From Rhizomicrobium sp. (GTDB lineage: Bacteria > Pseudomonadota > Alphaproteobacteria > Micropepsales > Micropepsaceae): a stretch of DNA of 64,000 bases. Positions 54,234 through 64,000 of the stretch are shown here, piece after piece. The stretch's first letter is position 1, and each line of letters opens with the position of its first letter. The position numbers and the translations under genes are program-made. The notes under the pieces are model-generated. The model was given only the letters and a program-made list of their open reading frames with translations. It did no database searches and had not been told where the DNA came from. The DNA is taken from assembly GCA_037200045.1 (NCBI GenBank), contig JBBCHM010000001.1:1550001-1614000 (forward strand), written 5' to 3'.

Positions 54234-56468
54234 CTAGCTGTAGTACTTGTTGTAGTTATAATAATTCTGATAGCCGTAGCTGTAATAGCGGAAGCGCTTG
54301 GAGTCGGCGCGGGTCAATGCGATGCCGACGACAGGCGCATGCACGTCAGCCAAGGACCGTAGCGCATTTACGGCTGCTTCCCGGGGCGTCTTCTCCCAGC
54401 GGACGACGAACAGCACGGCATCGGCCATTCGGCTGAGAATTTTCGTGTCGTTAACGGGCAGCATCGGTGCTGAGTCGATAATGACCATGTCGAACGCCTT
54501 AGACAGGTTGGTCACAAGCAAACGCATTGCCTGCGAGCTTAGCATATCGGAGGGGGTCGCAGGGGCCTTCAAACAGGGCAGCACGAAGACATCCGACTTT
54601 GTGTCTTTGATCAAACATTGATCGAGAGGCAGCTGGCCGAGCAGAACTTCGACGAGCCCATTTTGGAAATGGTCGCGGCCGAACGACTTGGCGACGTTCG
54701 GCCGGCGAAGGTCGCCATCGACGACAATCGTCTTGAGGCCGCCGCGTGCCGCGATTCGCGCGAGGCTCATAGCAACGGTGGTCTTTCCTTCGCCTGGAAC
54801 CGATGAGGTGACGACGATCACCTTGGGCTGGTGGTCGACATTCGCCAGCGACAAGCCTAGCTGCAATCCGCGTATGGCCTCAGCGAACGACGACATGGGT
54901 TTCTCGACGACATAGTCTGCCGCTTCGCGACCTTCCTTGGCCGATCCCTCCAATTCTGGCACGGTCGACAGAACCGGGAGGCTGAGCAAGGCTTCGACCT
55001 GCTGCGTGGTGCGGAAGCCCGAGTCGAGACGTTCAAGAGCGAAAGCGAGCACTAGACCGAGGATGAGGCCGGCGGGTACGGCAATCCCCAATGTGAGGCC
55101 TTTCTTCGGAAAGCTCGGGGCTGTCGGGGTTGATGCATTCGAAATGATACGCGAATCCGGCGTCAAGATTCCTTCCTGGCCTTGCGTCTGGTTCAATTTG
55201 CCAAGAAACGCCTCGTACATTGAACGCGCGGACGTCGCCGCGGATTGCAAGGCCGTCAGCTGCACCGCATCCTGATTCTGCGACGCGCCCTGGTTTTCGA
55301 GAGAAGCCAAACTGCCCTGCAGCGAACCAACATGGGCGGCGGCGATAGATACGTCGTTTCGCGCCGAGTCGACGATGCGCTGAACTTCCTCGCTGATCTT
55401 CGCGTCGATGTTAGCCTTCTGTGCCTCCAGGTCGAGAATTTTCGGATGCCCGGGCAAGTACTTCGTCGACAGGTCGGCCAACTGCCGTGCGATATCGGAT
55501 TCTTGCGATCGCAGAGCCCCGATCACCGGAGAAGCCATCGCCGCAGCGGAGTCCGCCGCCCGCCCGGCGCGCGCTAACGACAAGAGGCCGGAATAGGCGG
55601 CCTGCTTCTCGGCAAGCACGGTCTTGGACATGACCAGCTGGCTGTTAATGTCGGACGTCTGTTGCTCGACTACCGAAATGCCGTTGCCGGTACTCGTGAT
55701 ATTGTGTGCGGCTTTGTAACGCTGAACCGCTTCGTCGGCTTCCTCGGCCTTGCGCGAGAGCTCGCCAATACGAGCTGAAAGCCATTGCGTGGCTTTTTGC
55801 GTCGCGTCAAATTTCGCTTCCAGCTGGTCTTCGACGTACGCGTTGGCAATGCTGTTCGCAATCATGGCCGCCTTCGCCGGATCCTCTGACTGGAACGTGA
55901 TGGTCATAGCCGTGGATAGGCCAATCGGGTCCACGGACAGCCGCGACAAAAGCCTGCGGCTGATAGCGTCGCGAGTAATATCTTGTCCCTGCGCTGCGGC
56001 TTGCGTTTCGCTGTCCCCGGAAATCCATTTGTACGGGTTGAGATATGATAGAAATGATGTCCAACCGCCCATCGTAGGGTTGAATTCCGGATCCTGGTCG
56101 AGCTTCAGCTTGTCGACGACCCGGCCAGCGAGCTCAAGGGATGTTAATATTTGAACCTGATTTTGGATCGTTGCTTGATCGCTTCCAAGACCAGTTAAGA
56201 TCGCATCGGCGCTTTCGACATTGTTCTTCTGCTGGTCCAGCATCACAATCGCAGTTGCCGAATAAAGCGGGGTAATCAGGACGATCATCGCGGCGGCGAG
56301 CGCTGTAGTCGCGACGACCGCCGCCGCGATCAACTTCCATCTGACGCGGATGATGCGCAGGAAATCGACGAGACTGAACCCGGCGTTTTCCCGTGCGAAG
56401 GTCTCGGACAGAGTATCCGTCGGCTCTAGCTCTTCATCGGAGACGCGTTTCTGCATGTTCATCTGCAT
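54234..56468 (-). CDS. Wzc-like polysaccharide co-polymerase and bacterial tyrosine autokinase
   Basis: About 744 residues. A Wzz-type N-terminus with a first membrane helix (about 46-68) is followed by a long periplasmic coiled-coil region and a second helix (about 450-475, GLTLGIAVPAGLILGLVLAF). The cytoplasmic BY-kinase domain has Walker A SSVPGEGKTT (Lys563), Walker A' VVDGDLRRP (Asp585/587) and Walker B MVIIDSAP (661-666). The C-terminal tail RYYSYGYQNYYNYNKYYS holds nine tyrosines for autophosphorylation. It controls chain length and export with Wza. ATG 56468 is preceded in frame by a GTG at 56471. Phosphorylation cycling may involve a phosphatase, but the operon's phosphatase is Ser/Thr-type. 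Confidence 0.94.
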   Translation of the reverse strand: MQMNMQKRVSDEELEPTDTLSETFARENAGFSLVDFLRIIRVRWKLIAAAVVATTALAAAMIVLITPLYSATAIVMLDQQKNNVESADAILTGLGSDQATIQNQVQILTSLELAGRVVDKLKLDQDPEFNPTMGGWTSFLSYLNPYKWISGDSETQAAAQGQDITRDAISRRLLSRLSVDPIGLSTAMTITFQSEDPAKAAMIANSIANAYVEDQLEAKFDATQKATQWLSARIGELSRKAEEADEAVQRYKAAHNITSTGNGISVVEQQTSDINSQLVMSKTVLAEKQAAYSGLLSLARAGRAADSAAAMASPVIGALRSQESDIARQLADLSTKYLPGHPKILDLEAQKANIDAKISEEVQRIVDSARNDVSIAAAHVGSLQGSLASLENQGASQNQDAVQLTALQSAATSARSMYEAFLGKLNQTQGQEGILTPDSRIISNASTPTAPSFPKKGLTLGIAVPAGLILGLVLAFALERLDSGFRTTQQVEALLSLPVLSTVPELEGSAKEGREAADYVVEKPMSSFAEAIRGLQLGLSLANVDHQPKVIVVTSSVPGEGKTTVAMSLARIAARGGLKTIVVDGDLRRPNVAKSFGRDHFQNGLVEVLLGQLPLDQCLIKDTKSDVFVLPCLKAPATPSDMLSSQAMRLLVTNLSKAFDMVIIDSAPMLPVNDTKILSRMADAVLFVVRWEKTPREAAVNALRSLADVHAPVVGIALTRADSKRFRYYSYGYQNYYNYNKYYS

Positions 56469-56603
56469 CACCGTACCAGGGGCCGGTTTGCAAGCACCTG
56501 TGTTTTGTTATACCGCGCGGGTTCCCGCCAATTGACGACCAAACAGTCTATCTCGCGCCGGTCCCAAAAAACCGCCTGCTCGCCACGTCCTTGCCTGACC
56601 TCG

Positions 56604-58250
56604 CTAGATGTGCAGAGAAAGACCAACGGCGATTTCGTTATCCGTATAGTCGACTCCAGAGAAGTTCGACGAGCGCTTGCTGAAGTTATAGTTTATCGTC
56701 GCGCTCATATAGCGATTTATCAGGTATTTGGCACCCACGCCGGCGCCAGGATAGTCGTCCGTACGGGAAGATCCGATCAAGCTGCTCTGGGTGTAGGATG
56801 CATAGCCCTGCAAAATGATGTTCCTGCGAAACTCATAGTCAGCGCTTAGCTTGACGAGCCTGTCGTCACTGGCCGATACGCCGCCCAGCGTCACGTCGGA
56901 AACTTCATGCGACCCGGTCAGATGCACGGTCAGGACCGGTGTCGCGAACCAGTCAAGGTTGACGCCATAGTCCAGGCCGGAAATGTTCTTCAACGGCAGA
57001 GCGAAATCTTGGGTCAGATAGCCCAAATAAGCCTCGCCAGACAACAAATGCGTGAGCTGGACCGTCAGTCCGGCATCGAACCGATAGCCGTTCGAAGAGC
57101 GGTGCGCGCCCGTCCGATCCAAGAACTGGTCGAACTGCCGTGAGTTGTAAAGCGCCCTCACAAACCCGGTATAGCCCGGTGAGAAATCATAGTTGACCTT
57201 GGCGAAGCCCTGGAAAACATCTTCGTTGCGGTCGGAGTTGAACAAGATGCCGCCACCGACCCGCGGCGTGTTCAGCCAATCGTAACGGTCAAAGCTAGCG
57301 CCGGCGCTGAATCCAAGCCGATTGGGCTGGTAGCGCGCCGTACTGTCGGCGTGGGCTTTGTTGTAGCGGTTCGGCGATGCCTGAAAGCCCACGGTGTTCG
57401 CCGAACTCAGCGATTCGTGGTACTCGCCATATGAAACGTTGGCCGATAGATCAGCGGCGCGTGATATGTCCAGACGGCCGTCGCTGCCGACCGACCAGTC
57501 CGTCAGATTGAGGTGGCTGAAGCTCGAATAGTTGTAATTGTCGACCCCGCCATAGACCTCAAGGAAATGGCGACCCCATTGCGACATCAGTCGAAACGAC
57601 GGGGCTTCCTCGAAATACCAGTCCGAACTCGCCGCTGGCCTCTTGAAGACGTTGTCATCGTAATTGGCGCTGGCATCCAGCATCGGGTACAAGCGGAAGG
57701 CCCCCAGCGGTATGCCTTTGGCGTCGTATTCCGGCCGGTGGCGTGTCATCACGCCGTCATCCTGGGCGGTCATGCCAATAAGTGTTGGCGTCGTGTCGTC
57801 ATCAGCGATGGCGGGGACGGCGAAACCCGTTACACCCGCGCCAGCGACGGTAAAGCCCACGATAAGCGCGGCGCGGCGCAGCGCGCGCTGCACGGGTTCC
57901 TTGTTCCAGGAACGGCGTGCGCCTACCGCGGCACGCCGCCATGCGGTCGTCTCGACCGCAGCAAGCACGGCCGACAATTCCGCGAGTGCGTCGTCTATAC
58001 GGCGAAGGCTTGCAGCGCGGGGATCATTTGCCGCGATGCGCTGCGATAGCGCCTCGCGCAGCAATACCAATTCGGCAAGGGCGCCGGCCAATTTATCGGA
58101 AAGCATTTCATCGTCTTGCTGGGAACCACCCGCGAGACGTTGGGCAAGCAGTGAAAGACAGCCTGCAATACGTTCTAGCGGATTCGTCCTCGAATCGCTG
58201 TTTGCAGCTGGCGCCGCGATAACTTTGCATTGCCGCGGCGGACCACTCAT
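56604..58250 (-). CDS. outer-membrane beta-barrel (BBP2-like) protein with an unusual long N-terminal region
   Basis: About 548 residues from ATG 58250. Residues about 155-548 are an amphipathic beta-barrel typical of PF10082-like proteins in polysaccharide loci (RLYPMLDASANYDDNVFK, FSAGASFDRYDWLNTPRVGG, ending GLSLHI). Before this lies an Ala-rich helical region of about 120 residues (DKLAGALAELVLLREALSQR, RRIDDALAELSAVLAAVE). A signal-like hydrophobic stretch near residue 130 (AALIVGFTVAGAGVTGFAVP) precedes a DDD motif. A cytoplasmic-looking N-terminus in front of a signal peptide is odd for a barrel protein. GTG 57893, with AAGGA four bases upstream, is an alternative start that would give a normal signal peptide. 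It probably assists polymer secretion. Confidence 0.75.
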   Translation of the reverse strand: MSGPPRQCKVIAAPAANSDSRTNPLERIAGCLSLLAQRLAGGSQQDDEMLSDKLAGALAELVLLREALSQRIAANDPRAASLRRIDDALAELSAVLAAVETTAWRRAAVGARRSWNKEPVQRALRRAALIVGFTVAGAGVTGFAVPAIADDDTTPTLIGMTAQDDGVMTRHRPEYDAKGIPLGAFRLYPMLDASANYDDNVFKRPAASSDWYFEEAPSFRLMSQWGRHFLEVYGGVDNYNYSSFSHLNLTDWSVGSDGRLDISRAADLSANVSYGEYHESLSSANTVGFQASPNRYNKAHADSTARYQPNRLGFSAGASFDRYDWLNTPRVGGGILFNSDRNEDVFQGFAKVNYDFSPGYTGFVRALYNSRQFDQFLDRTGAHRSSNGYRFDAGLTVQLTHLLSGEAYLGYLTQDFALPLKNISGLDYGVNLDWFATPVLTVHLTGSHEVSDVTLGGVSASDDRLVKLSADYEFRRNIILQGYASYTQSSLIGSSRTDDYPGAGVGAKYLINRYMSATINYNFSKRSSNFSGVDYTDNEIAVGLSLHI

Positions 58251-58310
58251 CAACACCACCCCACCCTTATTTAATCTTCAATCGATCTCAATTGATATAT
58301 TGCCGGCGAG

Positions 58311-58931
58311 TTACAGGCTGGTGCATGACGGATTAAGACACCCCCCGCCGCTTCCACTGCTGCCACCCGAGAAATTGCCGGTGTTGGTGCTTGTCAGGTT
58401 CCCGCCGGTCTGACTCGTCGCTGACGGACTTCCGCCGGCGATCGACGCGAGACTGGCATAGCCAAGCGACGACGTCGTCGTTTCGTAAGCTGCAATTTCG
58501 TCTGCCTTGCCTTCATTGGCCAAGGTCGACGCGATCACCGATGCAGCGCCGATGTTGGCTGTAGCGATAATGGCCGAAGCCTGGCCAAGGCCAATGCCGA
58601 TCTCGAGATTTGTGGCACCGGCGGATTCTGCGATCGTCAGGATCGCAGATGTGATCGAGGCGGCGGCATCGGCGCCGTAGGTCGCAAGGGCATTCTGGGC
58701 AGCCGTCGAGATGGCCAATTCAATCGCCGCGGGATCGCCATTGGCGATCTGGATGGCCGCCGTCAGCGATGTTTGAAGGGAAAACGTCTGACTGGTTGTC
58801 AGCGAAGTTGCCGCGAAGGCCGGCGCGATCATCGCGAACTCGGCGACGCCGACCGAGGAACTCACCAACGCCACACTGAGCGCCAGAGACGCGGCGCCGG
58901 AACGCAGCGACTTTAGGAAAGACTTCTTCAT
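58311..58931 (-). CDS. small secreted Ala/Ser-rich protein of unknown function
   Basis: A 206-residue protein. ATG 58931 has GGAGGGG six bases upstream. A long signal peptide (residues 1 to about 41, ending APAFA) is followed by a low-complexity Ala/Ser/Thr-rich helical middle part (about 42-170) with no recognisable domain. The C-terminal Gly/Ser region ends GGGCLNPSCTSL with two cysteines. It lies between the export protein and the barrel protein in the polysaccharide run. It could be a periplasmic accessory or surface-attached protein; function unknown. Confidence 0.7.
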   Translation of the reverse strand: MKKSFLKSLRSGAASLALSVALVSSSVGVAEFAMIAPAFAATSLTTSQTFSLQTSLTAAIQIANGDPAAIELAISTAAQNALATYGADAAASITSAILTIAESAGATNLEIGIGLGQASAIIATANIGAASVIASTLANEGKADEIAAYETTTSSLGYASLASIAGGSPSATSQTGGNLTSTNTGNFSGGSSGSGGGCLNPSCTSL

Positions 58932-59205
58932 GGCAAACCCCTCCAAAAACACCTACTACGAGCATTCATCTGCAATCTTCGATTGCAGCCCTCGCAGTTG
59001 CAGCATGATACTAGCCGAAAAAGATCAAGCTCTCAATGCAGCCAAGCCTTCACTTTGAAACATGCTCAATGCGGTTTGATCAAAAATAGGCGCAAATTTT
59101 TTGGCTGTCTCTTTCTTGCAACCCAGATTTGGTGCAACCCGCTCATGCGCTGGCTTTTCATCCATCGGGACGGGAACTTTCAAAACAAGTCCAATCCGGT
59201 CGATT
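58932..59205. promoter_or_regulatory. 270-base spacer before the small secreted protein gene
   Basis: A moderately AT-rich, gene-free spacer between the export gene (ending 59206) and the small secreted protein. It is wide for an operon and may hold an internal promoter; no element is clear. Confidence 0.3.
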
Positions 59206-59874
59206 TCAAAAAATCCTCTCGCCAATCCGAACGATGTCGCCGGGATAGATGCGAGTCGATGCGTTTGCCGGAAACGCCTCCTCCTTTGTCGTGCCGTTGC
59301 GGCGGATATACACGTCGGAGTCGTCCGCCCGATAGGTGTAGCCGCCGGCCAGAGCAACAGCGCCCAGCGCATTCAGGCCATTTTCAAAGGGATATTCGCC
59401 CGGCTTGTTCACCTCGCCCATGATGTAAAACGGCCGATAGTTCTCTATCTGGGCACTGACCTTGGGATCGCGAAGATATTTGCTGCCAAGCATCGTCTGA
59501 ACTTCAATGACGAATTCATGGATTGTGAGGCCAGCCGCCTTCACCTGCCCGACCAGCGGCAATTGCACTTGCCCGGACCCATCGACGAAGAACTCGCCGC
59601 TCAGATCATCCTCGCCATAGACCGTCACTTTGACCTTGTCGCCCGTGCCCAAGTGGTAATTTTCATCGACGAACACCGGTCCAGTTCCCAGTGGGGTTAC
59701 CGGCGGAGCCGCCGCTTCGGAAGGCGGCGGCGCATCCGTTATTTGGGTGCTGGGGCCCGGCAGAGCCGATTCTGCAGCAGCAGGCGCCAAGCCCGCCAGA
59801 AACACGACGAGAATCGCAAACATCGCCGCCGTAACGGCGCGAACTTCTGGACAGAAGCGGTTCATTCTTGTCAT
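59206..59874 (-). CDS. Wza-like polysaccharide export protein (Poly_export and SLBB)
   Basis: About 222 residues. Signal peptide (ending LAPAAAES), then Poly_export (YHLGTGDKVKVTVYGEDDLS, VDGSGQVQLPLVGQVKAAGL) and an SLBB domain (RPFYIMGEVNKPGEYPFENG, MNALGAV-like helix, YPGDIVRIGERIF at the end). No lipobox Cys is evident, unlike E. coli Wza. It forms or contributes to the periplasmic-outer-membrane export channel. Starts ATG 59874 or 59865 are both possible; longer in-frame starts overlap the phosphatase and are rejected. Confidence 0.92.
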   Translation of the reverse strand: MTRMNRFCPEVRAVTAAMFAILVVFLAGLAPAAAESALPGPSTQITDAPPPSEAAAPPVTPLGTGPVFVDENYHLGTGDKVKVTVYGEDDLSGEFFVDGSGQVQLPLVGQVKAAGLTIHEFVIEVQTMLGSKYLRDPKVSAQIENYRPFYIMGEVNKPGEYPFENGLNALGAVALAGGYTYRADDSDVYIRRNGTTKEEAFPANASTRIYPGDIVRIGERIF

Positions 59875-59921
59875 TTCCCAAAATCGAGCAGTCTTATGCC
59901 CCACCAAGCAAGGACCGTTCC

Positions 59922-60737
59922 TCACGACAGAACGGCATCCGCGCCGGCCCTCGCCGTTGCCAGAAACGTGCAACTCTCCCCTTCCAAGACGGCAGCCGTA
60001 AGGCAACCGGTCGCGTGCGCTCCGGTATCGACCCCGATCCGGTTTCGCCGCCGCACTGGCATTTGCGTCGGGGTGTGACCATGTACGACAACCTTGCCGA
60101 ACCGGCGACTGGACAACAAGAAATCGTCACGAATCCACAGCAGGTCTTCCGGCACCTGCGCATCCAGCGGAATGCCCGGGCGGATCCCCGCATGCACGAA
60201 CAAATAGTCGCCTTCTTCGTGCATCAATTTCAAATCGCCGAAAAACTGCAGATGCGACGGCGGGCATTTCGCTGCGAGCTCGTCCCTGGCTTTCGAAAAA
60301 GCCGTTTCGTCGTCGAACCGCGGCGGCATCACGCCATAGCTGAGGAGCGTCTCGGGCGCGCCGAAATTGCGCCAGGCCCGGTAGAAGTTCGGATCGCCGA
60401 GGAAATCCAGAAATGCCTGATCATGGTTGCCGCGCAGAAAGGTCGTTTCCCATCCCGGCAGACGCAGATCGATGAGATAGTCGACGACCTCCTTCGACCG
60501 CGGGCCCCGATCGATGTAGTCTCCCAAGAGGACAAGCGAATTCACCGCAGGCTCGCCGTTGGCGGCGTAGTCGCGAAGTTGTCCTATCAACCGTTCCAGC
60601 AGATCGAGGCGTCCGTGTACGTCGCCCACCGCGAACACGCGCCGGCCGGCGGGCACCGCAGGTGCTTTCGCATTCTGGCCCAACAGGCGGGCAAGCCAGC
60701 CGCTGCGCTCGTTAATCACTGCCGCTTTTGTCGTCAT
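59922..60737 (-). CDS. calcineurin-like Ser/Thr-type metallophosphoesterase
   Basis: A 271-residue protein with the PPP-family dimetal motifs GDVHGR (residues 38-43), GDYIDRG (72-78), RGNHD (102-106) and a late VHGHTP segment. The family includes Ser/Thr protein phosphatases and ApaH-like nucleotidases. Cytoplasmic, no signal. ATG 60737. It is the first gene of the minus-strand polysaccharide run, 47 bases before the export gene. A regulatory role in polymer synthesis is possible, but its substrate is unknown. Confidence 0.88.
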   Translation of the reverse strand: MTTKAAVINERSGWLARLLGQNAKAPAVPAGRRVFAVGDVHGRLDLLERLIGQLRDYAANGEPAVNSLVLLGDYIDRGPRSKEVVDYLIDLRLPGWETTFLRGNHDQAFLDFLGDPNFYRAWRNFGAPETLLSYGVMPPRFDDETAFSKARDELAAKCPPSHLQFFGDLKLMHEEGDYLFVHAGIRPGIPLDAQVPEDLLWIRDDFLLSSRRFGKVVVHGHTPTQMPVRRRNRIGVDTGAHATGCLTAAVLEGESCTFLATARAGADAVLS

Positions 60738-60971
60738 GGTATCTCGCTGAACGCCTATTTTAGATTTTTCTAGTTCGCGACCGCAACAAGCGTCTAAGCA
60801 ATTGGAAAACAGGCTTCTATCACACCAGCCAGGACGCGGATCAGCGTCAATAAGATCATTCGAATTTTAATCAAACGATCCGAAAATGCGTATTAAATAC
60901 AGATACTTAGCTTAAACCGACCGAAATCGGCCCCTGCCTAGTCTCGCCCGCGAATTGAAGGGCAGAGACCG
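60738..60971. promoter_or_regulatory. divergent promoter region at the right end of the polysaccharide locus
   Basis: About 230 bases, AT-rich around 60840-60915, between the phosphatase gene (minus) and the transglutaminase-like gene (plus). It must contain the main promoter of the long minus-strand run. No confident -35/-10 pair was picked by eye. Confidence 0.4.
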
Positions 60972-61676
60972 GTGGACCAGACGCTTTCAAGATTCATGGC
61001 GATCGTCGCTCTCGCCATTGCGGTGTCGGGATGCGCGACCGCGGACCTGCCGGTCGCCTCCATCCCGTCGGGGCCGGTGCCGGCCATGCCATCGGCCGTT
61101 TCGAGCCTCGCCGCACCTCTCGCCGATCCTATGCCCGCGTCGGCCAGCGCCGCCGTCACTCCTGGCGGCTATGTCAGCTTTTGTCTGCGGTTTCCCGACC
61201 AGTGCGAGACCACGCCTAACGCGCCGACCTCGATTGCATTGACGCCTCAAGCTTGGGCAACGCTCGCAAAGGTCAATTCCGACGTCAACGCCGCGATCTG
61301 GCCGGAAGACGACAGCCGCCACTATGGCCGTGTCGAATATTGGACGATTCCGTCGGACGGCTATGGCGATTGCGAGGACTATGCCCTGACCAAGCGCAAG
61401 AATCTGGCGGGCTTGGGCCTGCCGCTCTCAGCCTTGCGGATAGCCGTGGTTGTCACACCCAGCGAGGTCCGGCATGCCGTCCTGACGGTGGTGACGGACA
61501 AGGGGGACTTTGTGCTGGACAACCTCACCAATGACATTCTGCCCTGGGACCAAACCGGCTTTACCTGGATCGAACGGCAGGCGCCCGGCAATGCGATGGC
61601 CTGGGTGTCCCTGAGGCCTGCGGATCGGATGCTGGCTTCAACGGGCGACAGCATGATCACCGGCGGCACGCATTAA
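60972..61676 (+). CDS. bacterial transglutaminase-like cysteine protease (BTLCP) lipoprotein
   Basis: A 234-residue protein. A signal region with a lipobox-like AVSGC (Cys at about residue 21) suggests a lipoprotein. The BTLCP domain carries the Cys134 segment DGYGDCEDYALTKR, His168 in EVRHAVLTV and Asp183 in LDNLTND, the expected catalytic triad. Family members such as LapG cleave periplasmic parts of surface adhesins or act in biofilm control; others are of unknown target. The start is GTG 60972 with an AAGGG-like site; ATG 60996 would shorten the signal. Divergent from the polysaccharide run. Confidence 0.9.
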   Translation: MDQTLSRFMAIVALAIAVSGCATADLPVASIPSGPVPAMPSAVSSLAAPLADPMPASASAAVTPGGYVSFCLRFPDQCETTPNAPTSIALTPQAWATLAKVNSDVNAAIWPEDDSRHYGRVEYWTIPSDGYGDCEDYALTKRKNLAGLGLPLSALRIAVVVTPSEVRHAVLTVVTDKGDFVLDNLTNDILPWDQTGFTWIERQAPGNAMAWVSLRPADRMLASTGDSMITGGTH

Positions 61677-61840
61677 GGGCAGCCGAGACAATCCCACTAT
61701 ACTGAAGCACATGGCCGATTGGAGCGCTGATAGGCCGTAGTCTTCGCCGGTCTGCTGTTTATCGGGAAGTTTTTCGCGAAGGGCGCCGGAGACGTTCACA
61801 GATCTCTGTCACGTCAGGCGATCAGATTCTGTCCAGCAAT

Positions 61841-62092
61841 CTAGCGCAGGATAAGAACAACCGTCGCAGCGGCCAGCCAGAAGAAGCCGCAGCTTGTCAC
61901 GACGAAGCGCAGTGTCTTTCCCGCGCCCCACCGACCCTCGTCATCAAGCGGCTCGTTGCCGAACATGAGCGCAAGCTCGGACAATGCCCGGTTAGCCGGG
62001 CCGCCGCCGCGTTGATCGACGGACGGCAGAATGACGCCTTCATCGAGGATCGGAGCGGCTGTCGAACCGATGAATGGGGCACGTTGTGCCAT
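61841..62092 (-). CDS. small hypothetical protein with a C-terminal membrane helix
   Basis: An 83-residue protein from ATG 62092 (GTG 62098 is also possible). A polar N-terminal part contains RALSELALMFGNEPLDDEGR, followed by a single C-terminal helix (about 60-82, VVTSCGFFWLAAATVVLILR), which fits a tail-anchored membrane protein. Family unknown. It is convergent with the transglutaminase-like gene. Confidence 0.55.
   Translation of the reverse strand: MAQRAPFIGSTAAPILDEGVILPSVDQRGGGPANRALSELALMFGNEPLDDEGRWGAGKTLRFVVTSCGFFWLAAATVVLILR

Positions 62093-64000
<1,908 letters not shown>

Noticed and set aside
60940..60955. Nine-base match (CTCGCCCGC) to the tRNA-Gly 3' end at the far side of the polysaccharide locus, as a possible att site
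   Set aside because: It is too short for a high-GC genome, and there is no integrase.

Overview
The window is high-GC DNA that reads like an alphaproteobacterium. That assignment is an inference from gene content: a BTLCP-type transglutaminase-like protease, an MmyB-type regulator, M3 peptidases and a DUF1800 remnant. No rRNA or other decisive marker is present, so the genus is left open. Apart from katG and one adhesin cut by the window edges, most genes are complete.

Left part (1-22.4 kb): surface adhesins. Positions 1-5035 (minus) hold a GLUG-repeat, haemagglutinin-type exoprotein whose frame is broken at about five single-base sites. Two short-chain dehydrogenases and a divergent MmyB-type regulator follow. 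Next comes an apparent minus-strand operon: a small 71-residue protein, then a giant exoprotein of about 3,320 residues (TpsA-like, five GLUG blocks, nine YDG repeats), its TpsB/ShlB-type outer-membrane transporter and a sulfotransferase-like protein. The exoprotein starts at a GTG that overlaps the stop of the small gene. A winged-helix-like gene is divergent from this operon.

Middle part (22.6-29.8 kb): housekeeping genes. These are a CAT-anticodon tRNA (probably Ile2), a SIMPL-domain protein, a secreted oligoendopeptidase F-like enzyme, and a tightly overlapping plus-strand set of Dcp-like peptidase, thioredoxin-like protein and enoyl-CoA hydratase-like protein. A truncated DUF1800 gene and tRNA-Gly(GCC) follow.

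Right part (30.5-61.7 kb): a large Wzx/Wzy-type exopolysaccharide locus. It encodes an initiating sugar-phosphate transferase (plus strand), a complete IS5-family element beside an older transposase remnant, an acyltransferase, and a secreted beta-helix protein on the opposite strand. The long minus-strand run holds a phosphatase, Wza-like export protein, a small secreted protein, an outer-membrane barrel protein, a Wzc-like tyrosine autokinase, a helical-repeat-like protein, an O-antigen ligase-like protein, a NusG/RfaH-like factor, UDP-xylose synthase, six glycosyltransferases, a Wzy-like polymerase, FkbM and class I methyltransferases, and a Wzx flippase. The likely logic is: initiation on undecaprenyl phosphate, assembly of a probably xylose-containing repeat, flipping, polymerisation controlled by Wzc, and export through Wza and the barrel protein. 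A transglutaminase-like lipoprotein lies divergently at the right edge of the locus, followed by small hypothetical genes and the first two thirds or so of katG.
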